From: Muscardinus avellanarius
Taxonomy: Eukaryota > Chordata > Mammalia > Rodentia > Gliridae
Assembly: GCA_963383645.1 (NCBI GenBank)
Contig: OY726557.1
Coordinates: 125,404,895 to 125,468,894, forward strand
DNA length: 64,000 bases
Direction: 5' to 3'
A program made the position numbers and the translations under genes. Positions within the stretch are counted from its first letter, which is position 1; each line of letters opens with the position of its first letter. Below the pieces are notes generated by a model, which was not told the DNA's origin, did not search any database, and worked only from the letters and a program-made list of their open reading frames with translations. Below are positions 62,283 to 64,000 of the stretch, piece after piece.

Positions 62283-63195
62283 TAAAACTTCGGACTGGAT
62301 AGCCTGAGGCGGGCGTGTTGGTGTGTTGGTGCCTTGGTGCTGTTCCAAGTTAGTATGGAAAATATGGTCAGACTCGGTTTGGATTGTAGCTAAGAAGGAT
62401 TAGAAGACAATTAATAAATCATTTAGCACCCTGAGTTCAAGTAACTTATTATTGTGAACTACATAGATTTAGCATGCTTCATTGAGCAATATTGGTATAT
62501 TTCTTCCGACTGTCACACAATTTGTATGCAATTTGTTTCAGAAGGTTATTTAAAAAATCCACATCCATAAATTATTAACTTGCATTCTTCAGGATAGATT
62601 ACCAGACTCTCCGCCCCCCAGACCCTATAAATCCAGTAAAAACTTCCTGTTCCCAAATGATGGTAGTGCCACGTCCCTCTGAGGTGCGAGGCGGGGGTGA
62701 GGAGTCCTTGGCTGTCTCTAGGTTGGGCACCTGGGTTGCCAGGAGTGAGCAGATCAGACACATGTTTTGGTGATAGGCTGGTGCCTGTAGAAGAACTGTT
62801 GATTGAAATTCTACCTTTTAGAACTGGAAGAAATAAAAGAAACTTGGGAGCAGGGATAGTTGGTCCTCGATTGAAACTGGAGACCCAGCTGTCTTAGAGC
62901 TGCAAGAATTTGAGACTCTGATGGCCCCAGCTGTGTGGATGAGGAAGTGGGGTCTTCCCACAGCCTGTGCGGTCTCATCCCTTCATCTCTCCTGCCAAGA
63001 TCCATCCCCGCACGCCTGTCTCCACTTTTCTCTAAGATGCACTGGGAGATCTTCTCTACCTTTCTCCAGGCCCAAAGCTGTGTTGTCTTTTGTGTTTTTC
63101 TGGTTGAAGCAAATGTTTCTTTTGATACAACATTTTTAGTTGAATCTGGAATGATTATAGTCCCTCCTTACAAAAGTTCTCACCTAAGCACTGTT
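62283..63195. other. Unique DNA; AT-rich block possibly conserved
   Basis: 62,340-62,580 is AT-rich and motif-dense (ACAATTAATAAATCATTTAG, GCATGCTTCATTGAGCAATA, TTGTATGCAATTTGTTTCAG), with no repeat match I recognise. The rest is unassigned. Confidence 0.35.
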
Positions 63196-63720
63196 AAGTA
63201 AAATAAAAAAATTATGCGAGTGAAATAAAAAATAAGTGAGTACGGCGGAGTGTGAAAAACACGAGAGAGGTCCAGTACACGTGGCATGTAAAGTTTTAAT
63301 GGCACGGCTCTCCCGGGGATCAGGGCGAGGCACCGTGGGGCCCGCACACCTGTCCCAAGCTAGAGGACGCGGGCTCTCCTTTTCAAGGTATGCATCTCGC
63401 GAGACGGGATTTATTCACGGAATGCCCAATTCTGGCAGGGGTTTCGGCCCCCTCCCTTGCCCTGCACAGGTCATGTGACACAAAGTCACACGAGTGCAGG
63501 ACCCAACTTATCAAGCACCTGCCCTTCTCTTGCCAGAGGCCTTTTCTGACCTCTGACACCACGTGTCTGTCAAGAACATTATCTGTAATAGGTGCTCCTG
63601 GTAGGTGTGTGAGATGCATCAAAAGACAGACATCTATGCCATTGTTGCATCCTGTACTGTTGGGGCGACCCAGTTTCTACAGGCGTACATGCTTGCTGAA
63701 GGAATAAACGGACCAGCTTG
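63196..63720 (-). mobile_element. CpG-rich candidate LTR or small CpG island
   Basis: About 500 bp with many CpGs between CpG-poor flanks. On the minus strand an ATTAAA at about 63,300 and a T-rich end before 63,200 would fit an LTR R-U5 region. The plus strand has AATAAA at about 63,703. An exact TCTCGCGAGA palindrome lies at 63,395-63,404. No retroviral gene is seen. It could instead be a retroposed promoter or a small CpG island of a host gene. Confidence 0.35.
63395..63404. promoter_or_regulatory. TCTCGCGAGA palindrome (BANP-type motif)
   Basis: Exact match to the CGCG-containing promoter motif known to be bound by BANP when unmethylated. Whether it is active here cannot be seen. Confidence 0.55.
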
Positions 63721-63845
63721 GACTGAATGCCAGAAACTCTGAGGCACAAGACAGCTTAGAGGAAGAACTAGAATCCTGCAACTACCAAGGATACTCAGTT
63801 GGGGCTGATCCTCCCTCCCTCCCTCCTATCCTTTCCTTCTTTCTG

Positions 63846-64000
63846 TGCGACTGGGGATTGAACCCAGGGTTCTCTAACACTGAGCTACACCTCTCACTCT
63901 TTCTATTTTGCATTCTGAGTCAGGGTTTCACTAACTTGCCCAGGCTGGCCTCGAACTTGTGATCCTCTTGCCTCAGTCTCCTGAGTTGCTGAGATTACAG
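63846..64000 (-). mobile_element. B1-ID SINE, cut by the window end
   Basis: CGACTGGGGATTGAACCCAG to TTGCTGAGATTACAG. Continues past 64,000. Confidence 0.85.

Noticed and set aside
1..64000. CRISPR array, operons, bacterial promoters, phage or plasmid genes
   Set aside because: Repeats here are SINEs and microsatellites without regular unique spacers. Mammalian repeats dominate and there are no compact gene clusters.

Overview
This is a stretch of nuclear DNA from a mammal, and the repeats point to a rodent of the squirrel-related clade. The commonest repeat is a dimeric SINE of roughly 200 bp. Its left half is 7SL/B1-like, with a '...GGTGGCGCACGCTTGTAATCCC' type start. Its right half is derived from an ID/tRNA-Ala element, with a '...GTAGCTCAGAGGTAGAATGCCCCTGGGTTC' type core. 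B1-ID dimers of this kind are known from squirrels and their relatives. The assignment to squirrels rests on recalled family knowledge, not on a database search. Ancient mammalian repeats (MIR, L2, L1M, MER5-like, MaLR-type LTRs) are also present.

I find no protein-coding exon that I can defend. There is no bacterial or viral gene organisation. The longest open frames are translations of microsatellites, of the CpG island, or of ancient repeats. The only recognisable protein relic is a 67-codon piece of the L1 ORF1 protein C-terminus on the minus strand (48,903-49,106).

Layout. 1-1,536 is a stack of minus-strand SINEs. 1,537-6,860 holds repeats, a 320-bp CTT/CTCCTT microsatellite, an L1 tail and an LTR fragment. 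6,860-8,070 is largely unique. About 8,075-10,935 is a strong CpG island with a CRE (TGACGTC), G-rich tracts, GGC and GGGCTC repeats and a possible plus-strand splice donor at 8,449. It is the most gene-like object in the window and probably the 5' end of a gene that I cannot name. From 11 kb to the end the window looks like a large intron or intergenic DNA. It holds mostly unique sequence with some AT-rich blocks that resemble conserved non-coding elements (14.3, 30.7-31.5, 32.5-32.96, 62.3-62.6 kb), broken by about 50 SINEs, L2/MIR relics, L1 fragments (23.5, 45.8, 47.8-49.1, 60.2-61.1 kb), LTRs (22.85, 35.2/37.0, 58.3, perhaps 63.2 kb) and many microsatellites.

The most notable structures are: a 1.5-kb (CTTCC)n array at 35,276-36,786 that keeps pentamer phase for about 302 units and carries a C/T variant pattern with 110-bp higher-order repeats; a perfect 22-bp inverted repeat with a 2-bp spacer at 58,053-58,098; a SINE subfamily with a rewritten B-box region, with exact target-site duplications for four of its six copies; the repeated placement of microsatellites at SINE tails; and a CpG-rich 500-bp segment at 63.2-63.7 kb with an exact TCTCGCGAGA motif. 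I see no evidence for an undescribed multi-gene system here.
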